Positions 29,449 through 39,427 of a stretch of DNA of 64,000 bases are shown here, one piece after another; the stretch's first letter is position 1; each line of letters opens with the position of its first letter. Position numbers and translations under genes: made by a program. The DNA comes from Dyella halodurans (GTDB lineage Bacteria > Pseudomonadota > Gammaproteobacteria > Xanthomonadales > Rhodanobacteraceae). Location of the stretch: the NCBI RefSeq assembly GCF_026283925.1, contig NZ_JAPDPF010000006.1, positions 1-64,000 on the forward strand, written 5' to 3'. The notes under the pieces are model-generated. The model made no database searches. It saw nothing but the letters and a program-made list of their open reading frames with translations, and had not been told where the DNA came from.

Positions 29449-31125
29449 TCAGAACCCCTTACTGATCTGCACCCACGCACGTGTGGATGGACGCTTGCCC
29501 GCCAGCGCTGGCGTGCTCCCCACTGGCTGGCCCACTTGCACCTGCGCTATCCATTGGTCGTGTCCGACCCAGGACAGCCCGGCACCGAGGCTGCTCAGCG
29601 CGGCATGGTTGCTTCCGGTGTTGCCGGGCCACGATTGGGGATTGATCCACACGGCGCCTTGGTCGGCAAACACGCTGCCCTGCCAGGCTCCGCCTGGCAG
29701 ACTCAGGTCATGGCGCAGTTCCACCGTGGCCAGATAACCTGAGGCACCGGCCAACGTACTTACTTCGTAGCCGCGCACACTTTGCATGCCTCCGAGCAGG
29801 AACTGTTCGGAAGAGTCCAGGTTGCGGTTGCTGTACTGGCCACTAATGGCCACGTACAAGCGCGTCGTGGCGGTGATTGACTGCAGACGATTCACGCCGC
29901 CATCCCAATGCAGCTCATGCCCTTGCGTATTGGCCGTCGCCGCATCGCTGGCCTGAGCCACTGGGTTGTCGAAACTCAGCTGCCCGCGCGTCACTGACAG
30001 TTGCGCTTGTGTCACGCCGCCGCCACCCCAGCTATCGAGGTGGTCGAAGGTGCCACTGGCGCTCCAGTTCCAGGTGTGGCGCTCATCGTACACGCCAGTC
30101 AGACCGGTATCGTCCGCCAGACCGCGATGGTCCAGCTCCAGCCGCGCACTGACGTTTGTCGTAGGGCTGCGCACGATGGCCTGTGTTATCCACGCGCTCG
30201 TTTCGTTCGCATGCCCTCGCGCATCCAGGTCTGACAGGCTGTCGCCCAGTCTGTAGGCAAGCGTCGAGTACGCCAAGCCGAACCGTGTGCCTGCGCCATT
30301 GAGCGCAAGATCATAGGCAAGATGCCCGTAGTGCATGTGCTCGTCGGACGTCAGAAGCCCCGCCGTGAGCTGGTCGCCGAGGCCAGCCAGGTTGTTCACC
30401 GCAACATTTCCGCCCAGGCGGGTACGGCCGGTGAATCGGTCTCCCGCATTATCCAGCGTAAGGTTGCCGGTCACCGGAGGCAGCGCCTGGGCATCGACGT
30501 TGAGGTTGCTGGTACCAGGCTGACTGCCGGGCCCCAGCACCGCGTGGGCTTGCACGCCGGGCAGGTCGTTCAATAACAGCAACTGACGATCTAGCGTCTG
30601 CTGCGTTACCAGTTGGCCGCTCTGCAGCGGGCTTAGGGTGGCGTCGAGCAGGCTCGTCCGGACCCGACTTTGGTTAGTCACCTGCACCTGGTCGTAGCGC
30701 GCCTCGATGACATTGAACTGCACCACGCCGTCACTCAACGTCTGCGCCGGCACCACAGCGCGGGACAACGGATAACCGTGGGCGCGATAGTAGTCAGTGA
30801 TGCGCTGAGCCAGATGCGTGAGCGAGGTGAGCGTCTGCGTGTGGCCCTCGCCATCGGCGACCAGCGCGTACAGCGTCTCGGTATCGAACGTCGTGTTGCC
30901 GCGGACAACGATCTGCTTCACTTCGAAAGGCGTGTTGTCGGTAGCGTGGGCCGTCTCGGGTGACTGGATCTGTATCCCCGGCTCTCGGTTGGGCAACTCC
31001 CGCTGTGGAGGCTGCGCCTGCTGCAGCAACTGACCGCTGGTGGGCGGCACCTGCTGCGCGAACACGGGAGTAGCCAACAGTGCCAGGGCGAAGGGCGACA
31101 AACGCAACACGGTGGATCGGGTCAC
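29449..31125 (-). CDS. TpsB outer-membrane transporter of a two-partner secretion system (ShlB/FhaC type)
   Basis: A 558-residue protein. The GTG at 31125 gives a signal peptide (VTRSTVLRLSPFALALLATP, cleaved near VFA-QQ). A POTRA domain follows (FEVKQIVVRGNTTFDTETLY, about residues 65-140), then a 16-strand barrel with the conserved FLLGGMQSVRGYEV motif. The end ISKGF has the C-terminal Phe needed for barrel assembly. It exports the large TpsA protein encoded 43 bases upstream. The ribosome binding site is weak, which fits coupling to TpsA. Confidence 0.93.
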   Translation of the reverse strand: MTRSTVLRLSPFALALLATPVFAQQVPPTSGQLLQQAQPPQRELPNREPGIQIQSPETAHATDNTPFEVKQIVVRGNTTFDTETLYALVADGEGHTQTLTSLTHLAQRITDYYRAHGYPLSRAVVPAQTLSDGVVQFNVIEARYDQVQVTNQSRVRTSLLDATLSPLQSGQLVTQQTLDRQLLLLNDLPGVQAHAVLGPGSQPGTSNLNVDAQALPPVTGNLTLDNAGDRFTGRTRLGGNVAVNNLAGLGDQLTAGLLTSDEHMHYGHLAYDLALNGAGTRFGLAYSTLAYRLGDSLSDLDARGHANETSAWITQAIVRSPTTNVSARLELDHRGLADDTGLTGVYDERHTWNWSASGTFDHLDSWGGGGVTQAQLSVTRGQLSFDNPVAQASDAATANTQGHELHWDGGVNRLQSITATTRLYVAISGQYSNRNLDSSEQFLLGGMQSVRGYEVSTLAGASGYLATVELRHDLSLPGGAWQGSVFADQGAVWINPQSWPGNTGSNHAALSSLGAGLSWVGHDQWIAQVQVGQPVGSTPALAGKRPSTRAWVQISKGF

Positions 31126-31168
31126 AGGCAGGTATCCGAAAGACAGAGAAGGGAGATGGAACGGGTCG

Positions 31169-34100
31169 TCATGGCAAGCGCACGCCGCCGCCAACCACGC
31201 GCACATCCGGCGTGTAGAGATCCGACACACCAGCCGGGCCAGGCGACCGCGGCGGTACCGTGGCCTCTCCGTCCGAGGTGGCCATCGTCGACACCGGCAG
31301 GCCGCCTGCCGAACGTGCGACGGGCGCCGATTGACCCAACTGCTGCTGGACGTAGGCCACGCCCGGCAGCGTCGCATCACTGTTGGCCATGACATAGAAC
31401 GCCAGCGCATTACCTGCGGCCTGCGCGAAGACGTAATTGCCATCATTGGCGGCGAGTCCATTGCCGGTCATGGCGTATGCACCTGCGGGACTTTGCGCGG
31501 TTGCCGGCGTGGTAAAGGTCAGCGCGCCGGTGGTGGCATTGGTCAACGTGTCGCTGCCCTGGAAACCGCTGACCGTGCCAGTCAGCGACGGAACCGCCTG
31601 GCCGGCGAAGATCTGCATCGGTGTCGCCAGGTAGGTAAGCGTGGCCGGCGTCACCGTGAGCGTGCCGCTGCTATAGGTGATGGCGTAGTTACCCGACGTC
31701 AGGCCACCGGGCGTGAGTGCATAGTTGCCCACGTTCAAGGCACCTTGCGAACTGCCGCCATAGGTCAGCGCACCGGCCAGCACCGCGGTGGTCTGCCCAT
31801 CGACAAAACCGCTATAGGTGACGCCGCTGCCACCGCTGTACGCATGTGCGTTGTAGATCGCGCTGGCATTATTGGCTGTGATGGTGAGTGGCGCCGGGGT
31901 AATGATCCCGGTGGCAGCCGTCACCGCACTGTTGCCCAGCATGTAGTTGCTTGCCCCACTGCCACCGATCGCCAGGCCGCTGACTTCGACGTTGATGCCA
32001 CTGCCAGCATTTGCAGTGCTATAGAGGCCGGAGGCAGGGTCATTGAGACTGACCACATCGCTGCCAATCACGCCGGTCAACGTGTAGTTTCCTGGCGCCA
32101 ACATCGCCACCGTGGTGCCGTCATACACCTTGCTGATCGGACCGCCAAGGCTGGCCGCCAGTGTCGCCGGCGTGATGCTTGCCGCCACACTCGCGTTGGT
32201 GGATGCCAGGGTGTAGTCGCTGGTCTGCGACCCGTTGCTGCCGACAATGCCGCCGATGCTCAGACCCGACACCGTGACGTCCGTGGCGCTGGCCACGCGT
32301 GCGCTGTTGTAAGCCACGCTGGTGTCGCTCAGGTTGGCGCCGGTATCACCCGACACCAGGCCACTCAAGCTATACGCCGGGTTGAAGCCGGTTGGCACCT
32401 TGGTCGTGCCGTCATAGATCTTGGTCACGCCGCTGTTGGTCAGCGTCGCCGTCAGTGTCGCTGGCGTGATCGTTGCGGCAACGGGAGAAATAAACGGCAC
32501 CGCCACGCTGTAGTCAGAGCTCAAACTGGCGTACGTGCTGGAGAGAATATCCACCCAGAGACTGCCGCTCGCACTGATGTTGCTGGCTGTTGCTACATGA
32601 CTGCTGTTGTAAGCCAACGTGATGCCGGAGGCATTGAGCACGAGGCTATCGCCGCTGAGCGCACCGCTGACGCCGCCGCCGATCAAGCTGGCACCGTTCG
32701 CCGTTGAAGTGCCATCGTAGACCTTGGTCAGCAGGCCGCCGATGGTCGGCGCCGTGGCCGTCAGCACCTGGGGTGAAATGCTGGCCACGCCGCCGCCGGT
32801 GGAGGCCGTGGTGCTCGCCAAGGCGTAATCGCCGAGCACGGAATTGTCGGTACCGTTACCGGTGATCGATGCCAGCGACAGGCCCGCCTGCGTGATCGAG
32901 TTCGCCGAGATGACGTGCGCCGAATTGAATACGGGCGTTGCTGAACTGCTCACCGTAGCGCTATCGCCCGACACCAGGCCGGCGATGCTGTACGTCGGAC
33001 TGAATCCGCTGGGTGCCGACGTGGTGCCGTCGTAGGTCTTGGTGACGTTGGTGATATTGGAAAGCGATACCGTGATGGCGGCCGGCATGATGGTCGCCGC
33101 CACACTCGCACTGGTGGACACCAGCATGTAGTCGCTGGCCAGCGAGCCATTGCTGCCGGCAATGCCACTGATGGCCAGACCCGATACCGTGAGGTTGGTA
33201 GCACTGGCCACATGCGCACTGTTGTAAGCCATGCCGGTGTCGGTCGGGCTGGCGCTGGTATCACCGAAAATCAGTCCACTGTAGCTATACGTCGGGGTAA
33301 ATCCGGCCGGTGCATTGGTCGTGCCGTCGTAACTCTTGGTCACATTACCGTTGGACAACGTCATCCGCAGAAGCTGGGGCGTAATCGTCGCCGCCACACT
33401 TGCACTGGTCGACGCCAACATGTAATCGCTGGGCAGCGAGCCGTTGCTGCCGATAACGTTACTGATGCTCAGGCCCGATACGGTGGCCTCGTTGGCGCTG
33501 AGGACGTGCGCGCTGTTGTAAGCCACGCCCGTGTTGGTCAAGTTGGCGCTGGTGTCGCCCGAAGCAAAGCCAATGTAGTTATACATTGGCGTAAAGCCGA
33601 CGGGCGCCGCAGTCGTGCCGTCATAGATCTTCGTCGGACCGCTATTGGTAAGCATCGCCGTCAGCATCGCGGGTGTGATGCTCGCCGCCACATTTGCGCT
33701 GGTGGACGCCAGCATGTAATCGCTGGCCTGCGAACCGTTGCTGCCGGTAATGCCTGTGATGCCCAGGCCCGATACCGTAACGTCAGTAGCGCTGACCACG
33801 TGTGCGCTGTTGTAAACCACGCTTGTGTCGCTCAGGGTAGCGCTGGTATCACCTGACACCAGGCCACTGTAGCTATACGTCGGCGCAAAGGCGATCGGCG
33901 CATTGGTCGTGCCGTCATAGATTTTGGTCACGCCGCTGTTGTTCAACGTCGGCGTCAGTGTCGCCGGCGTGATCGTTCCGGCCACCGAAGCAATGGTCGG
34001 TACCGCCACGCTGTAGTCCGTGCCCTGGCTACCATTGGTGCTGGAGAGGATATTCACCCAGAGACTGCCGATGGCGTTGATGCTGCTGGCCGTTGCGACG

Positions 34101-37100
34101 TGACTGCTGTTGTAACCCAACATGATGCCGCTGGTATTGAGCGCGAGGCTATCGCCGCCGAGCGCACCGCTGACGCTGCCGCCGCTCAACATCGCACCGT
34201 TCGCCACGGTGGTGCCGTCGTAGACCTTGGTCAGCAGGCCGCCGATGGTCGGTGCCGTGGCCGTCAGCACCAGGGGTGAAATGCTGGCTACGCCCGCACC
34301 CGTGGAAGCGGTCGTGCTCGCCAAAATGTAATCGCCGAGCACGGAATTGTCGGTACCGTTACCGGTAATGGATGCCAGCGACAGTCCACCTTGCGCGATG
34401 GTCGTCGCCGAGACGACGTGAGACGAATTGAATACCGGCGTTGCCGAACTGCTCACCGTGGCGCTGTCGCCCGACACCAGGCCAGAGATGCTGTAGGTCG
34501 GACTGAATCCGCCGGGCGCGGCCGTGGTGCCGTCGTAGGTCTTGGAGACATTTGCGGTATTGGAAAGAGATACCGTCAACGGTGCCGGTGTAATAGTGGC
34601 CGCCACATTGGCGCTGCTGGATGCCAGGGTGTAATCGCTGGCCTGAGAACCATCGCTACCGATGATGCCGGTGATGCTCAGACCCGATACCGTGACGTTC
34701 GTGGCGCTGCCCACATGCGCACTGTTGTAGGCGACGCCGGTGTCGGAAAGGCTGGCGCTGGTATCACCGGAAATCAGTCCACTGTAACTATACGTCGGGG
34801 TAAACCCGGACGGCGCATTGGTCGTGCCGTCGTACGTCTTGGTGACGCCACTATTCGTCAGCGTCGCCGTCAGCGTTACCGGTGTGATGGTCGCCGCCCC
34901 ATTCGCGCTGGTGGATGCCAGCGCGTAATCGCTGATCAGCGAACCATTGCTACCGGCAATGCCGCTGAGGCTCAGGCCCGACACCGTCACAAGATTGGCG
35001 ATCGCCACATGCGCGCTGTTATAGGCCGCGCCGGTGTCGGTCAGGCTGGCGCTGGTGTCGCCGGCAACGAGTCCGCTATAGCTATACGTCGGCGTAAAGC
35101 CGGTCGGTACAGTGGTCGTGCCGTCGTATGTCTTGGTCAGGCCGATGTTGGCGAGCGTCGCCGCCAGGGTCGCGGGTGTGATGCTCGCCGCCACACTGGC
35201 GCTGGTGGAGGCCAACGTGTAATCGCTGGCCAGCGAGCCGTTGCTGCCGGTAATGCCACTGATGGCCAGACCCGATACCGTGACGTCCGTGGCACTGGCC
35301 ACATGCGCACTGTTATAAGCCACGCCGGTGTTGGACAGGCTGGCGCCGGTATCGCCCGACACCAGGCCGCTGAAGCTATACGTCGGGGTAAAGCCCGCCG
35401 GCCCACTGGTGGTGCCGTTATAGGTTTTGGTCACGCCGCTATTGGTCAGCGTCGGCGTCAGCGTTGCCGGATTGACCGTCAAGGTCGCACTCGACGTACC
35501 AAAGCTCAAGTCGTAGCTGGTGGAATACGCCGACGACAGATTCTCGCTATAGCTACCGGCGTGCTGCGCGTTCGTCAGCCCCAACGTGATCGCCGAAAGC
35601 ACCGGCGATGCGGACGAATAGCTCACTACCGCACTGGCCTGATTGGTCCCGTTATACGTCACCGTTTGATTGCTGGCGTTGATCGTCAGCGGCGTCAGCA
35701 AGCTTTCGATCAAGGGCGTGGTATTGCCCGCGTAGATTCGCCAGGTGCCACTGCTTCCACCGCTGGTTGCGATGGTCCAGGAATAATTGCCTGGCTGCAT
35801 CATCTGGGCGTTGGACAAGCCGGTCATCCCGCTTGTGGAGGTGCTACCGCTGCTGGTCCCCAAGAGCTGCCCGGTGGTTGTCGTATCCCAATAGCTGGCT
35901 GTAACCGTGCCGCCATTGATAAATCCAACCAGACCACCGAGCGTGTCGCTTCCATCACCACTCGCCACGTGGCCTGTGGCATAGGCGTCGGTGACCGTGC
36001 CGGTGCTTAAACCAACCAACCCGCCAATGGCATTGACGTTACTCGTCCCGCCGGACGTCCACGACGCGTTACCTGTTGCGTAAGCGTTCTGAATGCTGCC
36101 CTGGTTGTAACCGACCAGCCCTCCGATGTCGTCTTGAGCCGAGCCGCCGCCATAGGACCCGCTCACCGCGCCCGTGGCATAGGCATTGCGGATCGTGCCG
36201 TAGTTGCCTCCGACGAGGCCGCCAAAATAGGACATGTATGACGTCCCGCTGACGACTCCCTTGGCGAAGGCGTTGCTGATGGTGCCGGTGGTTTCGTTAT
36301 AGCCCACCAGGTCGCCAACCCATTCGCCACCACCGGCGGCGCCCCCCGTGCCGCTGGCTGTCCCCGTCGTGAAAACATTGCTGATGGCGCCCCTGTTGTC
36401 GCCTACCAGTCCACCGATGGAGGCACCGTAACCCGAGCCTGAAACGCTGCCGCCTAACAGACCGACGTTGCGGATCGTGCCCGAGGAAATTCCAAACAGG
36501 CCTACGCCGACCGGGGTGCCGCCCACAGCGCTGGCAGAACTCGCGATGGTCAGGCCACTTATGGTGTGGCCAAGACCGTCGAAGACGCCTGAGAACGGCG
36601 AGGCGTTGCTTCCTATCGGCGTGAAGTTGCCGGAGAGCACCAAATTGCCCGCAAGCGCGTAGTATCCGGATGCGCTCATACCCTGCAGCGCTGACGCGGT
36701 GTTGATCAGCGTATAGCTGTTTCCGTTGATGCTCAGCGCATTGCTGCCCGTGAAATTCACTTGCCCACCGAAACCGCTGCCGCCCAGCCCCACATTGACG
36801 CCGGTGCCGCTGTAGTTCAGTGCGAGACCCGCCGAGCCGCTGGCAGTCATCGTCCCGTTGATATTGATGTTGTTCTGCGCGTCCAACGTCAGCGTGTGCG
36901 CACTCCAGCTAACCGTGTCATTGACATTCACGTTGCCGGTGCCGGCGGTACTGCCTTCGCTGGACTGGATGACGACATTGCCGCTGCTCAGCGCGGCGCT
37001 GAGCGTGGCGCCCGAGATGTCACCGGAAGGTGTGCCGGCCGATACCGTCCCGGAATTGCCCGGCGCGATAGTGAAATCGGTCGGATCGATCAGCCACGTG

Positions 37101-38215
37101 CCGGACAAGCCGAGTTGCGCGGCCGTCGTGATCTTTGCAGTATCGGCTACGTTGACTTTCGCTGCGCTTGTTTCGATCTGCCCGCCATTGCCACTATTGG
37201 GGGCGCTGGCATCGAGCGTGCCAGCAACGGTGACAGCGCCCGCATCCATGCCACCCAGCAGAACGATGTGACCATTCTTGTTCTGTACGGTCTGCGCCTC
37301 GATGGTGCCGGTGTTGTTCACCGCACTGGCGAGCAGGCTATCGCGCGCGCCGGCCGTCATCCAAACGTTGCCGCCATCCGCTTCAATGAGCTGACCGTTC
37401 TGGGCGAGCGCGTTGAGCGTGCTCTGGTCTACGCGCACGCTCACTAGCTGGTTGCCGCTGAAGTTGAGCGTCACGGCGCTGCCACCGGCGAGCGCTACGC
37501 TGCCCAGTTGGGCGTGAATCGCGCCCTGGTTGCCGACCTGGTTGCCGAGCAGGGCGACGTAGCCGCCACCGGTGACGTTGATCGTGCCAAGATTGGTCAC
37601 GCTACCCTTGCCCGTGCCGCTGAAGCTCAGCGAGCCGGTACCCAGTGCGCTGTCGTTGACATCCAGCGTCGAGGCGACGAGTCCACCCACGTTCACCTGT
37701 GCACCCTGACCAAACAGCACGCCGTTGGGATTGATCAGGAACACCTGACCGTTGGCGTTGAGGTGGCCAAAAATCTGGCTGCCATTGGTATCAGCGATGC
37801 GGTTGACCGCAATGGCGCTGGCACCGGGCTGCACAAAATCCACGGTGGACTGGCTGCCAATATTGAAGGTCTGCCAATTGAGCGAGAGATTCTGACTCTG
37901 CTGGGTGACGGTGAGTGTGTCGCCGTGCTGCGCAAGTTGACCGGCGCCGTTGGTGACTTTGCCGCCGGTGGGCAATGCGTTGGCCGCCACGGCGGAAGTC
38001 GCAGCGAGAACGACCGGGGTCGTGGTGGTGCCGGGAGGTGGTGCGGCCGCCAGCGCCAGAAGCGGCAGGCTCAGGGGTACGCCGGCCAACCACGCGGCAC
38101 GACGCGTGCCCCCTTCAGCATTGCGCCCACCCTTAGTGCGACCACGGGCGAATTCGGACGCCACTTGAAGCACGCCCAGCCTGCGGTTCCAGACCAACCG
38201 AAAGATATGGTTCAC
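31169..38215 (-). CDS. TpsA giant filamentous-haemagglutinin-type exoprotein with YDG repeats
   Basis: A 2348-residue exoprotein. It begins with an extended signal peptide region (MNHIFRLVWNRRLGVLQVAS), followed by a haemagglutination-activity TPS domain (about residues 75-330: QNLSLNWQTFNIGSQSTVDF, NPNGVLFGQG). GLUG-type repeats (IGGLVGDNRGAISN and similar) lie at about 590-790. Then come 12 tandem YDG repeats of 90-100 residues, each with K.YDGTT and DYTLAS-type motifs, an MBG-like segment (ITANNASAIYNAHAYSG), and a short end. It is secreted by the TpsB protein encoded next, probably as a surface adhesin. A perfect CRP/Clp site lies about 265 bases upstream. Confidence 0.92.
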   Translation of the reverse strand: MNHIFRLVWNRRLGVLQVASEFARGRTKGGRNAEGGTRRAAWLAGVPLSLPLLALAAAPPPGTTTTPVVLAATSAVAANALPTGGKVTNGAGQLAQHGDTLTVTQQSQNLSLNWQTFNIGSQSTVDFVQPGASAIAVNRIADTNGSQIFGHLNANGQVFLINPNGVLFGQGAQVNVGGLVASTLDVNDSALGTGSLSFSGTGKGSVTNLGTINVTGGGYVALLGNQVGNQGAIHAQLGSVALAGGSAVTLNFSGNQLVSVRVDQSTLNALAQNGQLIEADGGNVWMTAGARDSLLASAVNNTGTIEAQTVQNKNGHIVLLGGMDAGAVTVAGTLDASAPNSGNGGQIETSAAKVNVADTAKITTAAQLGLSGTWLIDPTDFTIAPGNSGTVSAGTPSGDISGATLSAALSSGNVVIQSSEGSTAGTGNVNVNDTVSWSAHTLTLDAQNNININGTMTASGSAGLALNYSGTGVNVGLGGSGFGGQVNFTGSNALSINGNSYTLINTASALQGMSASGYYALAGNLVLSGNFTPIGSNASPFSGVFDGLGHTISGLTIASSASAVGGTPVGVGLFGISSGTIRNVGLLGGSVSGSGYGASIGGLVGDNRGAISNVFTTGTASGTGGAAGGGEWVGDLVGYNETTGTISNAFAKGVVSGTSYMSYFGGLVGGNYGTIRNAYATGAVSGSYGGGSAQDDIGGLVGYNQGSIQNAYATGNASWTSGGTSNVNAIGGLVGLSTGTVTDAYATGHVASGDGSDTLGGLVGFINGGTVTASYWDTTTTGQLLGTSSGSTSTSGMTGLSNAQMMQPGNYSWTIATSGGSSGTWRIYAGNTTPLIESLLTPLTINASNQTVTYNGTNQASAVVSYSSASPVLSAITLGLTNAQHAGSYSENLSSAYSTSYDLSFGTSSATLTVNPATLTPTLTNSGVTKTYNGTTSGPAGFTPTYSFSGLVSGDTGASLSNTGVAYNSAHVASATDVTVSGLAISGITGSNGSLASDYTLASTSASVAASITPATLAATLANIGLTKTYDGTTTVPTGFTPTYSYSGLVAGDTSASLTDTGAAYNSAHVAIANLVTVSGLSLSGIAGSNGSLISDYALASTSANGAATITPVTLTATLTNSGVTKTYDGTTNAPSGFTPTYSYSGLISGDTSASLSDTGVAYNSAHVGSATNVTVSGLSITGIIGSDGSQASDYTLASSSANVAATITPAPLTVSLSNTANVSKTYDGTTAAPGGFSPTYSISGLVSGDSATVSSSATPVFNSSHVVSATTIAQGGLSLASITGNGTDNSVLGDYILASTTASTGAGVASISPLVLTATAPTIGGLLTKVYDGTTVANGAMLSGGSVSGALGGDSLALNTSGIMLGYNSSHVATASSINAIGSLWVNILSSTNGSQGTDYSVAVPTIASVAGTITPATLTPTLNNSGVTKIYDGTTNAPIAFAPTYSYSGLVSGDTSATLSDTSVVYNSAHVVSATDVTVSGLGITGITGSNGSQASDYMLASTSANVAASITPAMLTAMLTNSGPTKIYDGTTAAPVGFTPMYNYIGFASGDTSANLTNTGVAYNSAHVLSANEATVSGLSISNVIGSNGSLPSDYMLASTSASVAATITPQLLRMTLSNGNVTKSYDGTTNAPAGFTPTYSYSGLIFGDTSASPTDTGMAYNSAHVASATNLTVSGLAISGIAGSNGSLASDYMLVSTSASVAATIMPAAITVSLSNITNVTKTYDGTTSAPSGFSPTYSIAGLVSGDSATVSSSATPVFNSAHVISANSITQAGLSLASITGNGTDNSVLGDYALASTTASTGGGVASISPQVLTATAPTIGGLLTKVYDGTSTANGASLIGGGVSGALSGDSLVLNASGITLAYNSSHVATASNISASGSLWVDILSSTYASLSSDYSVAVPFISPVAATITPATLTATLTNSGVTKIYDGTTKVPTGFNPAYSLSGLVSGDTGANLSDTSVAYNSARVASATDVTVSGLSIGGIVGSNGSQTSDYTLASTNASVAASITPATLAASLGGPISKVYDGTTVAMLAPGNYTLTGVIGSDVVSLNDPASGLYSTANAGSGINVEVSGLAIGGSGASNYMLGNSAVTAATGIITPAPLTITANNASAIYNAHAYSGGSGVTYSGFVDGQTTAVLAGALTYGGSSQGALNVGNYALTPGGLTSGNYAITYSSGTLTVTPATLTYLATPMQIFAGQAVPSLTGTVSGFQGSDTLTNATTGALTFTTPATAQSPAGAYAMTGNGLAANDGNYVFAQAAGNALAFYVMANSDATLPGVAYVQQQLGQSAPVARSAGGLPVSTMATSDGEATVPPRSPGPAGVSDLYTPDVRVVGGGVRLP
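31870..35440 (-). repeat. Twelve YDG-domain tandem repeats inside tpsA
   Basis: Repeat units of about 300 bases, each encoding K(T/V/I/S)Y(D/N)GT. Units 4-6 and 9-11 match each other better than their neighbours, with a period near 1.5 kb, showing duplication of a block of five units. Confidence 0.85.
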
Positions 38216-38479
38216 CAGATTGTCCCCTGTGCGGTGCTCAAGCTTGAGCGCCAGACTTCATGTCATGTGGCAATGGTTCGACCGATATCACGCGCGATTC
38301 GCACGAGCGGTGCGTCCCCTCGCGCAGCGATACCCAAGAACCTAAGACAGCTTTTCGTGCCAACTTCCTTTTTCGCCACCGGCGACGGCGCGGTGACACA
38401 ACAGCATCAACAGCGACCGAGGTTGCCGAAATTATCGACACTCCAGGGCCGCCATTGAGCCGGCCGCCATGCTGCCTAC

Positions 38480-38497
38480 TTGTGACGCGTATCACAA
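38480..38497 (+). promoter_or_regulatory. CRP/Clp-type binding site upstream of tpsA
   Basis: TTGTGACGCGTATCACAA contains TGTGA, six bases, TCACA. This is the consensus for CRP and for Clp, the Xanthomonas relative that controls adhesion genes. It lies about 265 bases before the tpsA start, far for simple activation, so a promoter nearby or looping would be needed. Confidence 0.6.
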
Positions 38498-38750
38498 GGT
38501 GTCGATCAGCCCTTTCACTCCAATCGGCGACGAGCACGTCGCCGGCACGGGTCGCAAAATGTTGCGCCAGAGGCAGGGCAAGGAAGTTCACTCAACGAAT
38601 CCTGTCCCGCATGTCGCGCACCCAAGACTTCGCAGACGCACGTTGGCAACTAAAGCGGATGTTGTCAGTGCGATCGTTGAGAGCTTTGGCCTAGCGAATG
38701 ACTTATGCAGAGGACGCGAATCCGACTCCGACTATGTCAGCACGTAAGTA

Positions 38751-38971
38751 TTAACTGCTTTCGTCGCCGCTTTGTTTTTGGCGATCTTTAGAAACAAAGA
38801 AGGTAAAGCCCGCCATTGCAACACCGAGACCCGCGGCACCGCGAGACCCAGATTTAAGTGCCGCAACAAAGGCATCCTCGCCAGATGGGAGATGAACTCT
38901 TCACCGATTGCCATCTGGCCGGACACTCGGGAAACGCGTGGGGCGTCGTCAATGAAGAAAGCCGGGATCAT
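38751..38971 (-). pseudogene. Remnant of a small membrane-protein gene with a frameshift
   Basis: The left part codes for VHLPSGEDAFVAALKSGSRG followed by AAGLGVAMAGFTFFVSKDRQ and a TAA at 38751-38753, which looks like a genuine protein end with one membrane segment. Upstream the same message continues only in another frame (MIPAFFIDDAPRVSRVSGQM). A frameshift near 38890 would join them. There is no start for the joined frame. Function unknown. Confidence 0.4.
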
Positions 38972-39394
38972 CCCGACATCTTTGTCTGCGGCCCCACGCG
39001 CATACCGTGGAGCGAACTATGGAGCCATGGACCCGAGTTTGGGTAACGCGCAAGCCCGTAGTCGATCCGACAAGGCGATATGAGATCAGGACCAGTGGTA
39101 TTTGGATGCCTGTTTTGGGTGACGGAATCAGCCGAGAGGCCGGGATAATGGGACGGTAGGCCGCTCACAAGCTGGCTCGCGCCTGGGCGTCAGGCAGTCC
39201 GCACAGCGTCGATAGCGCGGCTGCCGTCCAACTCTCGCGGTGCCCTAGCAAAGCGCTTTCAACCTTCCGGGCCACAGTGCACCGTGCTCGACACCGCCTG
39301 AAAACCGAGCGCAAAGCCCGTCATCGCGCGGCTTTCACGCGGCTTGCGGCATAGACTCGCGGTGGCCGAATGCCCTGGCAGGCTCCACTCGGCC
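38972..39394. other. Intergenic stretch before the NO reductase gene
   Basis: Only short open frames without ribosome binding sites. It may contain further decayed parts of the broken gene to its left. No RNA gene or repeat is visible. Confidence 0.35.
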
Positions 39395-39409
39395 GTATTC
39401 CGTGAATAC
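39395..39409 (+). promoter_or_regulatory. Palindrome GTATTC-N3-GAATAC before norB
   Basis: GTATTCCGTGAATAC, a 6-3-6 palindrome ending 18 bases before the start codon and just before the ribosome binding site. It could be an operator for a nitric-oxide-sensing regulator such as an NsrR-type repressor. It does not match one known consensus exactly. Confidence 0.4.
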
Positions 39410-39427
39410 CTAAGGGAGCGCGTGGTC

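Noticed and set aside
31040-36010. Long plus-strand open frames opposite tpsA
   Set aside because: They mirror the repeat codons of the exoprotein, have no ribosome binding site or family pattern, and are antisense shadows.
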